Both the position numbers and the translations under genes were made by a program. Shown here in pieces: positions 8,850 to 17,804 of a DNA stretch of 64,000 nucleotides. The DNA comes from Jiulongibacter sediminis (GTDB lineage Bacteria > Bacteroidota > Bacteroidia > Cytophagales > Spirosomataceae), in the NCBI RefSeq assembly GCF_001306455.1, contig NZ_LGTQ01000009.1, positions 1 through 64,000 on the forward strand, read 5' to 3'. How positions within the stretch are numbered: the first letter of the stretch is position 1; every line of letters begins with the position of its first letter. Under the pieces are notes generated by a model, which searched no databases, was not told the DNA's origin, and was given only the letters and a program-made list of their open reading frames with translations.

Positions 8850-10955
8850 ATGGCTCGCGATTTAAAATTTACAAGAAACATTGGGATTGCCGCTCACATT
8901 GATGCCGGTAAAACCACCACTACAGAACGTATCCTCTATTATGGTGGTGTTAGCCACAAAATTGGAGAGGTACACGATGGTGCTGCTACCATGGACTGGA
9001 TGGAGCAGGAGCAGGAGAGAGGTATCACTATTACTTCAGCTGCTACTACTCTGAAATGGAATTACAAGAACGATGAGTACCATATGAATATCATTGATAC
9101 TCCTGGTCACGTGGATTTCACAGTGGAAGTAAACAGATCACTTCGTGTATTGGATGGTCTTGTTTTCTTGTTTTCTGCCGTAGATGGCGTGGAGCCTCAG
9201 TCTGAAACAAACTGGAGACTTGCAAACAATTATAACGTTGCCCGTCTTGGTTTTGTAAATAAGATGGACCGTCAGGGTGCTGACTTCCTGAATGTATGTA
9301 AGCAGGTGAAAGAGATGCTGGGCTCTAACGCAGTACCTCTTCAGTTGCCGATCGGTTCTGAAGATTCTTTCAAAGGAGTTGTTGACCTTGTATATAACAA
9401 AGGTATTGTCTGGAACGAGGAAGATATGGGTATGACTTTTACCGAAGTGCCTATTCCTGATGATATGGCTGATGAGGTAATGCAGTGGAGAGAGCAGCTT
9501 CTTGAGTCTGTGGCTTCTGTGGATGAATCGTTGATGGAGAAATTCTTCGAAGATCCGGATTCTATCTCTCCTGAAGAGATTATCGCGGCACTTCGTGTGG
9601 CTACTATTAACCTTGAGATTGTACCAATGCTTTGTGGTTCTGCCTTTAAGAACAAAGGTGTTCAGACAATGCTTGACTACGTAATGGAGCTTCTTCCTTC
9701 GCCACTTGACAGAAAGGCGATCAAAGGTACTGATCCTAACACAGGTGATCCTATTTTCAGAGAAGCAGACCCATCTCAGCCATTCTCTGCTTTGGCTTTT
9801 AAAATCGCAACTGACCCATTCGTAGGTCGTCTTTGCTTTATCCGTTCTTACTCAGGTATGTTGCCTTCTGGTTCATACGTATTGAATAACCGTTCTGGTA
9901 ATAAAGAGCGTATCTCTCGTATTTTCCAGATGCACGCGAATAAGCAAAATCAGATTGACGCCCTTCATGCAGGTGATATCGGAGCCGTAGTTGGTTTTAA
10001 AGATATTAAAACCGGTGATACACTTTCTGACGAGAAGAACCCTATCGTTCTTGAATCAATGATTTTCCCTGATCCGGTAATTGGTTATGCTATTGAGCCT
10101 AAGAAAACAGCTGATCAGGATAAATTTGGTAACGCTATCGCAAAACTTATCGAGGAAGATCCGACCCTTCAGGTTGAATCTAACGAAGAAACTGGCCAAA
10201 CCATCATCAGAGGTATGGGTGAGCTTCACCTTGATATCATCATTGACCGTATGCGTCGTGAGTTTAAGGTAGAGGTTAACCAAGGTGCTCCTCAGGTGGC
10301 TTACAAAGAGGCTCTTACTAAAGTGTTCTCTGGCCGTGAGGTTTATAAGAAGCAGTCTGGTGGTCGTGGTAAGTTTGCTGATATCGTTTTTGAAATCGGG
10401 CCACGTGATGAGCCTGAAGAAGGCAAAGAGCCAGAAACTGGTCTTCAGTTTGAAAACAAAATTGTGGGTGGTGCTATTCCTCGTGAATTCATCCCTTCAG
10501 TAGAAAAAGGTTTCAGAGAAGCAATGAAAACTGGTCCTTTGGCTGGTTATCCTGTAGACTCAATGAAAGTGAGCTTGAACCACGGTTCATTCCATGATGT
10601 CGATTCAGATTCATTCTCTTTTGAAATGGCGGCTCGTATGGCCTTCCGTAATGCTGGAAAAGAAGCTGGTGCAAGATTGATGGAGCCTATCATGGCTGTT
10701 GAGATTCTTACTCCTGATGAGTACACCGGTCCTATCACGGGTGATCTTAACCGTAGAAGAGGTTTGATGAAAGGTATGGATACCAAAGCTGGTTCTCAGG
10801 TAATTAAGGCTGATGTGCCTCTTTCTGAGCTATTCGGTTATGTAACCGACCTTAGAACAATTTCTTCTGGTAGAGCTACGGCTAACCTTACCTTCTCTCA
10901 CTATGATTTTGTTCCTCAAAACTTAGCTGATGCGGTAATTAAGAAAGAAGCTTAA
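8850..10955 (+). CDS. fusA: Translation elongation factor G
   Basis: A 701-residue canonical EF-G, the GTPase that moves tRNAs and mRNA through the ribosome. The GTP-binding motifs are [12 protein letters not shown] (G1), [11 protein letters not shown] (switch I/G2), DTPGH (G3) and NKMD (G4). Domains II-V run through to the C-terminus (for example [14 protein letters not shown] in domain IV). The start [12 protein letters not shown] is the standard one. It is not flanked by rpsL, rpsG or tuf, as it would be in a str operon. It has its own promoter-like box and a strong terminator, so it forms a single-gene unit. The sequence looks like the main housekeeping factor rather than a divergent paralogue. 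Confidence 0.96.
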   Translation: MARDLKFTRNIGIAAHIDAGKTTTTERILYYGGVSHKIGEVHDGAATMDWMEQEQERGITITSAATTLKWNYKNDEYHMNIIDTPGHVDFTVEVNRSLRVLDGLVFLFSAVDGVEPQSETNWRLANNYNVARLGFVNKMDRQGADFLNVCKQVKEMLGSNAVPLQLPIGSEDSFKGVVDLVYNKGIVWNEEDMGMTFTEVPIPDDMADEVMQWREQLLESVASVDESLMEKFFEDPDSISPEEIIAALRVATINLEIVPMLCGSAFKNKGVQTMLDYVMELLPSPLDRKAIKGTDPNTGDPIFREADPSQPFSALAFKIATDPFVGRLCFIRSYSGMLPSGSYVLNNRSGNKERISRIFQMHANKQNQIDALHAGDIGAVVGFKDIKTGDTLSDEKNPIVLESMIFPDPVIGYAIEPKKTADQDKFGNAIAKLIEEDPTLQVESNEETGQTIIRGMGELHLDIIIDRMRREFKVEVNQGAPQVAYKEALTKVFSGREVYKKQSGGRGKFADIVFEIGPRDEPEEGKEPETGLQFENKIVGGAIPREFIPSVEKGFREAMKTGPLAGYPVDSMKVSLNHGSFHDVDSDSFSFEMAARMAFRNAGKEAGARLMEPIMAVEILTPDEYTGPITGDLNRRRGLMKGMDTKAGSQVIKADVPLSELFGYVTDLRTISSGRATANLTFSHYDFVPQNLADAVIKKEA

Positions 10956-10975
10956 TTATAAGTAGATATATAGGG

Positions 10976-11010
10976 AGAGCGGCTTCGAAAGAGGCCGCTC
11001 TTTTTGTTTT
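10976..11010 (+). terminator. Intrinsic terminator of fusA
   Basis: AGAGCGGC at 10976-10983 pairs with GCCGCTCT at 10994-11001, followed by a T-rich tail. It starts 21 bases after the fusA stop and reaches the 3' end of the convergent dinB gene. Confidence 0.85.
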
Positions 11011-12223
11011 ACCGGGTACGGTGTGCTAATAAAACGGGTGGTTCGCCATTAAAAGGGTTTCCCATACCACCGATCGATTTTGCTCCAAAAGTAGAGGCCC
11101 GCATTACGCTTCTGGGACCAAACTTATCTCTGATTTTATCCATGCCAATGTACAGGTGGGCTGTCTTTTCAATATCCTCAAAAATGCTTAGCTGATAACT
11201 ACCATTAATAATCTCACTAAACTTTACCCCCACCAGACGAACCAGAAGACGTTTATTGTATAAACTCTCAAAAAGTTCAAGGACTTTCGGAATCATGATG
11301 TGATCTGCTGAAGAGTAGGCAATTCTTACTTGCTTTGAGTACGTATTAAAATCTGAATACCTGATTTTGACGCTGATACAGCCCGCAATTTTACCGGCTG
11401 ACCGCAGTTGATAACTCAGTTGCTCGGCCATGGCCTCAATAGTGGTTTTCAGTTGGTTCACATCTGTGGTATCTTTTCCGAAAGTACGTTCATTGGAAAT
11501 GGATTTACGCTCGTGAAACTCAATCACGGGGCTGTTATCAATGGCATTAGCTTTCTCCCAAAGTGTTTGTCCGTTTTTACCCAGTACTGAGCTCATCATT
11601 TCCATGGGCAGTTCCTGTACATTTCTTACCCATTTAATGCCCAGGTTACATAAAGTATGATAGGTTCGCTCGCCTACCATCGGGATTCGCTTTACGGCCA
11701 AAGGAGCCAGAAAAGGCTTTTCTGTACCCAGTTCCACGTTAATCTCATTATCTGGTTTGGCTTTTCCGGTTGCTATCTTAGAAACTGTTTTATTGATTGA
11801 AAGTCCTAAAGAAATAGGTAAGCCCGTTTCTTTTTTTACAGCCTGCCGTATCTCTGAGGCATATTTATAGCAGCCAAAGTGCCTGTCCATACCGGTGAGG
11901 TCTGCATAAAACTCATCGACACTAGCTTTTTCCAGAATGGGTACACGCTCTTTGATGATTTCTGTAACTACTCTGGATTCGTCAGCATATGCTCCGGCGT
12001 TTCCTTTGATGACGATAGCCTCAGGGCAAAGCATTCGGGCCATTTTCATTGACATGCCCGAGAAAATATTAAATCGCCGGGCCTCATAGCTGGCAGCAGA
12101 TACCACACCGCGGTTTCCAGTGCCCCCAACCAGCACGGGTCTGTTCATTAAAATGCTGTTTTTTTTCCGTTCCACCGATATAAAAAAGGTGTCCAGATCC
12201 ATGTGAAGAATCGTCCTGCTCAT
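11009..12223 (-). CDS. dinB: DNA polymerase IV (Y-family translesion polymerase)
   Basis: A 404-residue Y-family polymerase for low-fidelity synthesis past DNA lesions. Catalytic residues are all present: D9 in MDLDTFF and D103/E104 in SVDEFY. The steric and fingers region SYEARRFNIFSGMSM follows the family. Near the C-terminus QLSIF is a good sliding-clamp binding motif. Intact catalytic residues argue against an ImuB-type inactive homologue. The gene has its own promoter (12287-12319), with no SOS-box-like palindrome that I can recognise. It is convergent with fusA. Confidence 0.92.
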   Translation of the reverse strand: MSRTILHMDLDTFFISVERKKNSILMNRPVLVGGTGNRGVVSAASYEARRFNIFSGMSMKMARMLCPEAIVIKGNAGAYADESRVVTEIIKERVPILEKASVDEFYADLTGMDRHFGCYKYASEIRQAVKKETGLPISLGLSINKTVSKIATGKAKPDNEINVELGTEKPFLAPLAVKRIPMVGERTYHTLCNLGIKWVRNVQELPMEMMSSVLGKNGQTLWEKANAIDNSPVIEFHERKSISNERTFGKDTTDVNQLKTTIEAMAEQLSYQLRSAGKIAGCISVKIRYSDFNTYSKQVRIAYSSADHIMIPKVLELFESLYNKRLLVRLVGVKFSEIINGSYQLSIFEDIEKTAHLYIGMDKIRDKFGPRSVMRASTFGAKSIGGMGNPFNGEPPVLLAHRTR

Positions 12224-12286
12224 TGGTCATTTGATAGTATAGTTCTCTGCCCCAAAAGGCCTGCTCAGGCTTTCGGAGTTTTTCAT

Positions 12287-12319
12287 CAAAGGTAGTTGAG
12301 AGACAAGGTCGGCTACAAT
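12287..12319 (-). promoter_or_regulatory. Promoter of dinB
   Basis: On the minus strand ATTG (12316-12319), a 21-base spacer and TACCTTTG (12287-12294) match the TTTG-N19..21-TAnnTTTG pattern. The leader to the dinB ATG is about 60 bases. Confidence 0.6.
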
Positions 12320-12349
12320 ATTTAGTGTTTATTGCTAATTATTTTAACA

Positions 12350-12382
12350 GAAAAAAGGAGCCCCATAAAATGAGACCCCTTT
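12350..12382 (-). terminator. Terminator of the division gene cluster (after ftsZ)
   Basis: Minus strand AAAGG pairs with CCTTT (12378-12382 with 12354-12358), extended inward by GC and GU pairs, then six T ending at 12351. It lies 32 bases after the ftsZ stop. Confidence 0.7.
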
Positions 12383-12414
12383 CAAGTACTAACTATGTTA
12401 TTTTTTGAGGTGTT

Positions 12415-13737
12415 TTACACCTTATTGACTAATCTGTTTTCTTCGGGAATATCATCTATGTCACCGATCTCTATGCCGTACCGCATATAAGCCGGTGTGT
12501 TTTCAATATTCTCTTTCACACTGTCATCTTTCGCAAAGGTAACAGCAGTTTCACGGAGTTTTTCTTCAGCCTCAAAAAGACCAAACTGGTTTTCTTCGTA
12601 AGGTTTTGGCTTTTTCTTTTTGGCCGTGGCAGAATTTGGACTAGCTATCCCCGGCATATTAAATGAGGCAAAAGGGCTGTCTTCCTGAGTCTCAAACTCG
12701 TTTTCAGGAGTTGTTTCTTTCTTCGTTTTTTGATTTTCAGCACCAAAATCGGTGATACCTGCAGCCACAATGGTCACTCTGATTTTATCCTCAAGAGACG
12801 TATCAATAGAATAACCATGCTTTACAATTTTTGCTTTGGTTTTGATCTGACTCTCAATAAATTTCATGATCATCGCCTGATCACTCATCTTGATCTTATA
12901 CTCCGGCTTTTCATTGGAGTATGAAATAGACACCAATAAACGCTTAGAGCCTTTAATACTGTTGCTATGCAATAAAGGTGATTTAAGAGCCTCTTCCACC
13001 GCAATTTTAGCTCTGTCAACACCAGAGGCTTCGGCTGAGCCCATCACGGCTTGTCCGGCATTTTTCAATACCGTTTTTACATCGGCGTAATCCAGATTGA
13101 TAATACCTGGTCGGGTGATCAGTTCAGCAATGCTTTTGACGCCGTTGGCAAGAATCCCGTCGGCCCTTTCAAAAGCCTCCTGAATATCCATATCATGGAA
13201 AAGGTTTTCAAGGCGGTCATTTTTTACGATCAGAACGGTATCGCAGTATTCCTTCATCCGCTCTATACCTTCCATGGCCTGTTCAATTTTCTCAGAACCT
13301 TCCCAACTGAATGGGTCAGTGACTACGCCTACTGTCAGCATGTCCTTTTCCTTTGCTATCCTGGCAATAACAGGAGCGGCACCGGTTCCTGTACCACCGC
13401 CCATACCTGCGGTAATAAAGACCATTTCGGTCGGTGGTTGAAAAAGTTTATGAATTGCGTCTTCGCTTTCCAGAGCGGCTTCTTCGCCCACTTTTGGGAT
13501 GGCACCAGCCCCAAGGCCCTTGGTAAGTTCAGCTCCAAGCTGGAGACGTGACATGCCAAGTGGCAAATCTTTAAGTACCTGAAGGTCTGTATTAGCGGCA
13601 ACAATATCTACGTCAGCAATACCCATTTTGTGAAGTGTCTTAACGGCATTACCGCCGGCACCTCCAACACCTATCACCTTGATGATATTCGGCATTTCTG
13701 AGTCGAAATCGAGTTCATAATCCTGATCGTATAACAT
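12415..13737 (-). CDS. ftsZ: Cell division protein FtsZ
   Basis: A 440-residue tubulin-like GTPase that polymerises into the division ring. The nucleotide site is visible as [10 protein letters not shown] (residues 23-32) and the signature GGGTGTG at 113-119. The T7 loop follows in [10 protein letters not shown]. Up to about residue 325 the fold is conserved. The remainder is a charged linker ([17 protein letters not shown]) and a C-terminal segment [20 protein letters not shown] that probably meets FtsA. It is the last gene of the ftsW-murG-transferase-ftsQ-ftsA-ftsZ cluster, 38 bases after ftsA, and is followed by a terminator. Confidence 0.97.
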   Translation of the reverse strand: MLYDQDYELDFDSEMPNIIKVIGVGGAGGNAVKTLHKMGIADVDIVAANTDLQVLKDLPLGMSRLQLGAELTKGLGAGAIPKVGEEAALESEDAIHKLFQPPTEMVFITAGMGGGTGTGAAPVIARIAKEKDMLTVGVVTDPFSWEGSEKIEQAMEGIERMKEYCDTVLIVKNDRLENLFHDMDIQEAFERADGILANGVKSIAELITRPGIINLDYADVKTVLKNAGQAVMGSAEASGVDRAKIAVEEALKSPLLHSNSIKGSKRLLVSISYSNEKPEYKIKMSDQAMIMKFIESQIKTKAKIVKHGYSIDTSLEDKIRVTIVAAGITDFGAENQKTKKETTPENEFETQEDSPFASFNMPGIASPNSATAKKKKPKPYEENQFGLFEAEEKLRETAVTFAKDDSVKENIENTPAYMRYGIEIGDIDDIPEENRLVNKV

Positions 13738-13775
13738 AGTCTTAAGGTTTAATTAGAAAAGCACTTATCTTAAAA

Positions 13776-15128
13776 TTATTCGCCGTAGGCTCTTTTCAGT
13801 TCAGGGTCATCGAAAATATCGCGAAGTTTATTTACCAGGGGTAAACTTGAAAAAAAACCGAGAGACATCCTTCTTTTCACCGGTGCCGTCTGACCAAGTG
13901 GCATTCGCTCATCAGCGGGTTTAATTGATGCCAGCATGGTACCAATGGCTGTTGTATATTTCGGGTGAGCCAGCTCCAGTTTAGTATTGATGTCAATATT
14001 GACGGTTCCGTCTGCAATTCTTATCGCCAGTGGCGAAAAGGTCTTCTGGAAAGTCATTTTTGTCAATCCCAGTCGGGCAATCCCACCGGCCAGCATAATA
14101 CCATTTGCTAGCAAACGTGCGTAGCCACTTTCAATAACGTCAGAGGCAATAAGTGCCGCAATTTCTTTGAGACGGCTTTCAATAACTATGGCCACAGCTT
14201 TCTGCAAAAACTGCCGTGTAGGCAAGCCGTTTTTGCCTTCAATTTCCAGCACCTCGTTGATCTCAATATCTTTACTTCTTTTCTCGCCGGAGGCTCTCAT
14301 CAATCGCTCGGCCTGGGCTTCAGTGACGTTAAAGGCCTGTGAAATATCCTTAATAATGGCTTCAGAACCAATGCCGATAACACGGCTATATCGTAGCCCG
14401 AAATCTTTATAAATTGTAATTTCGGTGAGTTGTGAACCAATGTTTACCAGTAAGATACCCGCCTGTTTATCCTCGATTGTAATAGACGAAAGGGCATCTG
14501 CCACCCCATTATATACCAGTTGGTCTATGTGAACATTAAGGGTTTCTTTACTGCCTTCCACCATTTCATAGCTAACAGCATCAAAAGTCTGCATATGCTC
14601 TTCAACTTTACCTTTATCTACGTTGATGGCATTGAAAATACAGGTGAGTTTATTTCCGGTAGCTCCTTTAGGATACTTTCCAACTTTACTTTCATCAATG
14701 AAGAAATCTGTAGGCATGACGTGGAGAGTCTCTTTTGAGTTATCTCTTTTAAGTTGCTTTTTCAGATTTTGAGAAAGCTCATCCAGTTCATAATTTTTGA
14801 CAACAAATTTATTTCCGTCGTTTGTCAGGTCCTGCTTAATACTCTTCAGGCTTATCTTTTCGCTTGAGAAGTTGGTGTTGGTCAGTACAATCTCCAGATT
14901 GGTTTTCTGCGACAACTCCTGTAGCACTCTTTCAATGGCATCGGTTACGTTGCCTTTGTTCTTAGCAGCACCTTTTGACATAGCTTCATAATCGGCATCG
15001 TACACCGTTTCGGCATAGTCAAGTATGGTAATCTTACCACCCGGATCAAGTTTGCCGGCTACTGCACATACTTTTGAGTTGCCAATATCAAGGCCGACGG
15101 AGTAGGTTGGTTCTTTGTTGTCTTTCAT
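13776..15128 (-). CDS. ftsA: Cell division protein FtsA
   Basis: A 450-residue actin-like ATPase that anchors FtsZ to the membrane. The phosphate-1 loop is SVGLDIGNSKVCAVAG near the N-terminus. A second nucleotide-binding region is ILLVNIGSQLTEITIY, and the adenosine motif is LAGGIARLG. The C-terminal FFSSLPLVNKLRDIF can form an amphipathic helix, as expected for membrane targeting. It lies between ftsQ (35 bases upstream) and ftsZ in the standard order. Confidence 0.95.
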   Translation of the reverse strand: MKDNKEPTYSVGLDIGNSKVCAVAGKLDPGGKITILDYAETVYDADYEAMSKGAAKNKGNVTDAIERVLQELSQKTNLEIVLTNTNFSSEKISLKSIKQDLTNDGNKFVVKNYELDELSQNLKKQLKRDNSKETLHVMPTDFFIDESKVGKYPKGATGNKLTCIFNAINVDKGKVEEHMQTFDAVSYEMVEGSKETLNVHIDQLVYNGVADALSSITIEDKQAGILLVNIGSQLTEITIYKDFGLRYSRVIGIGSEAIIKDISQAFNVTEAQAERLMRASGEKRSKDIEINEVLEIEGKNGLPTRQFLQKAVAIVIESRLKEIAALIASDVIESGYARLLANGIMLAGGIARLGLTKMTFQKTFSPLAIRIADGTVNIDINTKLELAHPKYTTAIGTMLASIKPADERMPLGQTAPVKRRMSLGFFSSLPLVNKLRDIFDDPELKRAYGE

Positions 15129-15163
15129 TTTTTTACGGATTTATCAGGATTCACACGTTTTAT

Positions 15164-15922
15164 TTATTCGCAGACCACCTGGTTTTTATACTGCACTTTT
15201 ACGGTGGAGAATTTATCCCAACCTTTTACAGGCATAATTTGCTGGTAGTATACTTTTAGTTTATTGAGTTTTGCTTCTATGTCGGTGGCAGAGCCAAATT
15301 CGATGATATGATCTCCCAGAACCGGTACAAATCTGATTTGCCCTTTACGGTCAATATCCATTTGAGCCATCTGAGCATTCCAGAAGTCATCGTTTTTGAT
15401 AGTATGTACCAACTTCATAAGGTGTTCGTCTTCTGCACTAAGATTTGGTGCCGAATTGAAAAAACTACCCGTTAGTAGCAGTACACGCTCTGTATGTAGT
15501 TTTGAAAGAGGAAAATACCTGCCTTCTTTATCAATATACTGGTCTTTGCCATTTCCAGCAATCACCCTCGCATACGGAATAAATGGTTTGATTTTGATGT
15601 GGATATTACCCTGTAAATCACCAAAGGCTTCGCAATGTTCTACCTGCTTTATCTCGCTAACCCGTTTCTCCAAAGCGGCCAAATTTATATCGGCCAAAAG
15701 CATTCCTTTTAGTGGTTCGTTACCATTTTTGGTTACATATTTTTCAATATCCTCTTCCGAGATATAATATTGATCATTGTTATCAATGAGCTCAATTTCA
15801 ATATTTTTACAACGCTTGACCCTTGCCTTATCATCTACAAAAGCGATAAGTGAAATCACCACGGCCAGACCTAGAAATGCCAGACCGTATTCTTTGATTT
15901 TGTTTGCTTTCAGATTTTTCAT
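15164..15922 (-). CDS. ftsQ: Cell division protein FtsQ
   Basis: A 252-residue bitopic membrane protein of the divisome. A short cytoplasmic N-terminus is followed by one transmembrane helix (about residues 11-29, YGLAFLGLAVVISLIAFV), then a periplasmic POTRA-like region and the FtsQ beta domain. Sequence conservation in FtsQ is low, so the call rests on topology, length and position directly before ftsA. It starts 2 bases after the stop of the preceding transferase-like gene, so the two are tightly coupled. Confidence 0.88.
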   Translation of the reverse strand: MKNLKANKIKEYGLAFLGLAVVISLIAFVDDKARVKRCKNIEIELIDNNDQYYISEEDIEKYVTKNGNEPLKGMLLADINLAALEKRVSEIKQVEHCEAFGDLQGNIHIKIKPFIPYARVIAGNGKDQYIDKEGRYFPLSKLHTERVLLLTGSFFNSAPNLSAEDEHLMKLVHTIKNDDFWNAQMAQMDIDRKGQIRFVPVLGDHIIEFGSATDIEAKLNKLKVYYQQIMPVKGWDKFSTVKVQYKNQVVCE

Positions 15923-15924
15923 TG

Positions 15925-16701
15925 TTACAGGTCGTTAAGAAAGTTATTGGGTTCACCCATTGTCTTGAAGTGGTCAGCAGTTTTGGGGTCAAGATCAGTT
16001 TTGCAGAGTTCTTTCAGTTTTTTGGTATCGGTATTCCACTGAGTGCCGTCCCAGTATTCGAGGGCCTTGTGATCTCTGATTTTGTAAAGAGCTGCTGGTT
16101 TATAGGCTGTGCCCAGATAAACGTACTTCAACCCCTGACTCTTTGACCAATCAATAGCCTTCCACATCATGTATTTACCCAGCGAATGGGTTTTCATGTA
16201 TTCGGTATCAAAAAAAGCAAACCAGTAGTGCAGCATGTCAGACCCAACGGCTGCGAGAATGTAACCCATCGTTTTCTCCTGATTGTAAAACTTCAGGATG
16301 TGAGTTCCAATACTGCTGGCCAGGATGTAATTCCAACGCTCCACACTCATATTTTCAGACCCAATTCGCTCTGCGATATAGCTTTCGCAAAAAGATTTGA
16401 AGTCGGGATCGTTTAGGTCAAAATCACTTTTCTCAATTACCTCCAGCTTTACATTTAGTGGTTCTATCTGTCTGCAAACTCTACGGTTTTCGGAGCTGTC
16501 GGTAAAGTTATCCAGATCCACTCTAAGGCTTCTGGCCAGGTAGAAAACTTCGCTTTCTAAACCCAGATTTCCCGTATAGGGCAAAAAGCCCTTGTCATAG
16601 ATTGGTGACAGGTCTTCTCTACCCTCACGCTTCGCGTAAATGGCATACGAAAAGGTGTAGCTGCTGTAATCGACGGTATTTTCTGAGAAAAATATTTTCA
16701 T
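15925..16701 (-). CDS. Arginyl/leucyl-tRNA-protein transferase-like GNAT protein in the murC position
   Basis: A 258-residue cytoplasmic protein. Residues 160-210 (FAFFDTEYMK, SLGKYMMWKAIDW, GLKYVYLGTAY) resemble the C-terminal GNAT half of ATE1/Bpt aminoacyl-tRNA-protein transferases. Residues 36-82 resemble the N-terminal half (GFLPYTGN..FYLARSLRVDLDNF..RRVCRQ). Such enzymes add Arg or Leu to protein N-termini, creating N-degrons. The N-terminal cysteines typical of the family (CxxC and CC) are missing: the only cysteines are C76, C105 and C233. The ATG overlaps the murG stop (ATGA), and ftsQ follows after 2 bases, so it is an integral member of the division operon in the place murC usually holds. 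Acceptor and donor are unknown; an acyltransferase of another kind is possible. Confidence 0.65.
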   Translation of the reverse strand: MKIFFSENTVDYSSYTFSYAIYAKREGREDLSPIYDKGFLPYTGNLGLESEVFYLARSLRVDLDNFTDSSENRRVCRQIEPLNVKLEVIEKSDFDLNDPDFKSFCESYIAERIGSENMSVERWNYILASSIGTHILKFYNQEKTMGYILAAVGSDMLHYWFAFFDTEYMKTHSLGKYMMWKAIDWSKSQGLKYVYLGTAYKPAALYKIRDHKALEYWDGTQWNTDTKKLKELCKTDLDPKTADHFKTMGEPNNFLNDL

Positions 16702-17804
16702 TTCCCTATGATGTTTCTTACCTCTTTGACGATGTCCTGAGCCGCATTTGGCTTGGCAAACGCTTTTATATTTTGCTTTAAAGTTTTCTGTAATTGAGGG
16801 TTTTCAGCCAATTCAAGACACTGATCTATCAACTCATTATTTACCTCACTATCCTTTACCATGAGTGCAGCTTCTTTATTGACCAGGCTCAAAGCATTTT
16901 TTGTTTGATGATCCTCAGCTGCCGCCGGGAAAGGCACCAGAATAGCGGGTTTACCCGTGAGGCAAAGCTCAGATACTGACAAAGCTCCTGCTCTAGAGAT
17001 CACTAAATCTGCCGCGGCGTAAGCTTTATCCATTTCATACACAAAATCAGAAATGTAGGTATCAGTGTATCCTGCTTCTTCAGCTGCTGCCTTTGCTTTT
17101 GGCAAGAAGCGTTTACCCGTTTGCCAGATTAGCTGAAGTCCATGGTTTTTGAGTTTGTCCAAACCTTTGGCTACACCCTTATTGATACTCAATGCCCCCT
17201 GGCTACCTCCAATAACCAAAATGGTTTTCTTATCTCTTGATAAACCAAAATGAGACAGGGCGGTCTCCTGATTTTCGTCAAGCTCAATAATGTCTTTCCT
17301 CACCGGATTACCGGTAAAAACGACTTTTTCCTCAGGAAAAAACCTTCCCATTTCAGGATATGCTACGCATATTTTTGAGGCTTTCCTTGCCAGATATTTA
17401 TTGGTGATACCAGCGTAAGAGTTTTGCTCCTGCAGCAACGACTTTACCCCCAGCATATTGGCCATCAGTAATGTGGGTCCGCTGGCGTAACCACCTACAC
17501 CTATAGCGATATCGGGCTTAAACTCTTTTACTGTTTTACGAGCCATTCCCAGACTTTTAAGAAGTTTGAGAGGAAAACCAATATTCGCAAGCATGTTTGA
17601 GCGGTTAATTCCGGCAATCGGGAGCCCAACAATTTCGTATCCTGCTTTTGGTACCTTCTCCATCTCCATTTTTCCTTGTGCACCCACAAAAAGAATATTG
17701 GCCTCAGGCAGCTGAGCTTTTATCTCATTTGCTATGGCTACAGCAGGATAAATATGCCCTCCTGTGCCACCTCCACTGATAATTACGTTTACCGGCTTAC
17801 TCAT
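16698..17804 (-). CDS. murG: UDP-GlcNAc:lipid I N-acetylglucosaminyltransferase MurG
   Basis: A 368-residue GT28 glycosyltransferase making lipid II at the inner face of the cytoplasmic membrane. The N-terminal glycine loop is GGGTGGHIYPAVAIA (residues 11-25). The second loop is GGSQGALSIN, and the UDP-GlcNAc site includes SRAGALSVSEL and PAAAEDHQ. Both ends overlap neighbours by 4 bases (ATGA with ftsW upstream and with the transferase-like gene downstream), which indicates translational coupling. Confidence 0.96.
   Translation of the reverse strand: MSKPVNVIISGGGTGGHIYPAVAIANEIKAQLPEANILFVGAQGKMEMEKVPKAGYEIVGLPIAGINRSNMLANIGFPLKLLKSLGMARKTVKEFKPDIAIGVGGYASGPTLLMANMLGVKSLLQEQNSYAGITNKYLARKASKICVAYPEMGRFFPEEKVVFTGNPVRKDIIELDENQETALSHFGLSRDKKTILVIGGSQGALSINKGVAKGLDKLKNHGLQLIWQTGKRFLPKAKAAAEEAGYTDTYISDFVYEMDKAYAAADLVISRAGALSVSELCLTGKPAILVPFPAAAEDHQTKNALSLVNKEAALMVKDSEVNNELIDQCLELAENPQLQKTLKQNIKAFAKPNAAQDIVKEVRNIIGK

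Noticed and set aside
11009-12223. ImuB rather than DinB
   Set aside because: ImuB proteins lack the catalytic acidic residues; here D9, D103 and E104 are all present together with a clamp-binding motif.
13051-13551. 166-codon open frame antisense to ftsZ
   Set aside because: It is a shadow of the conserved GTPase core, whose codon pattern leaves the opposite frame open.
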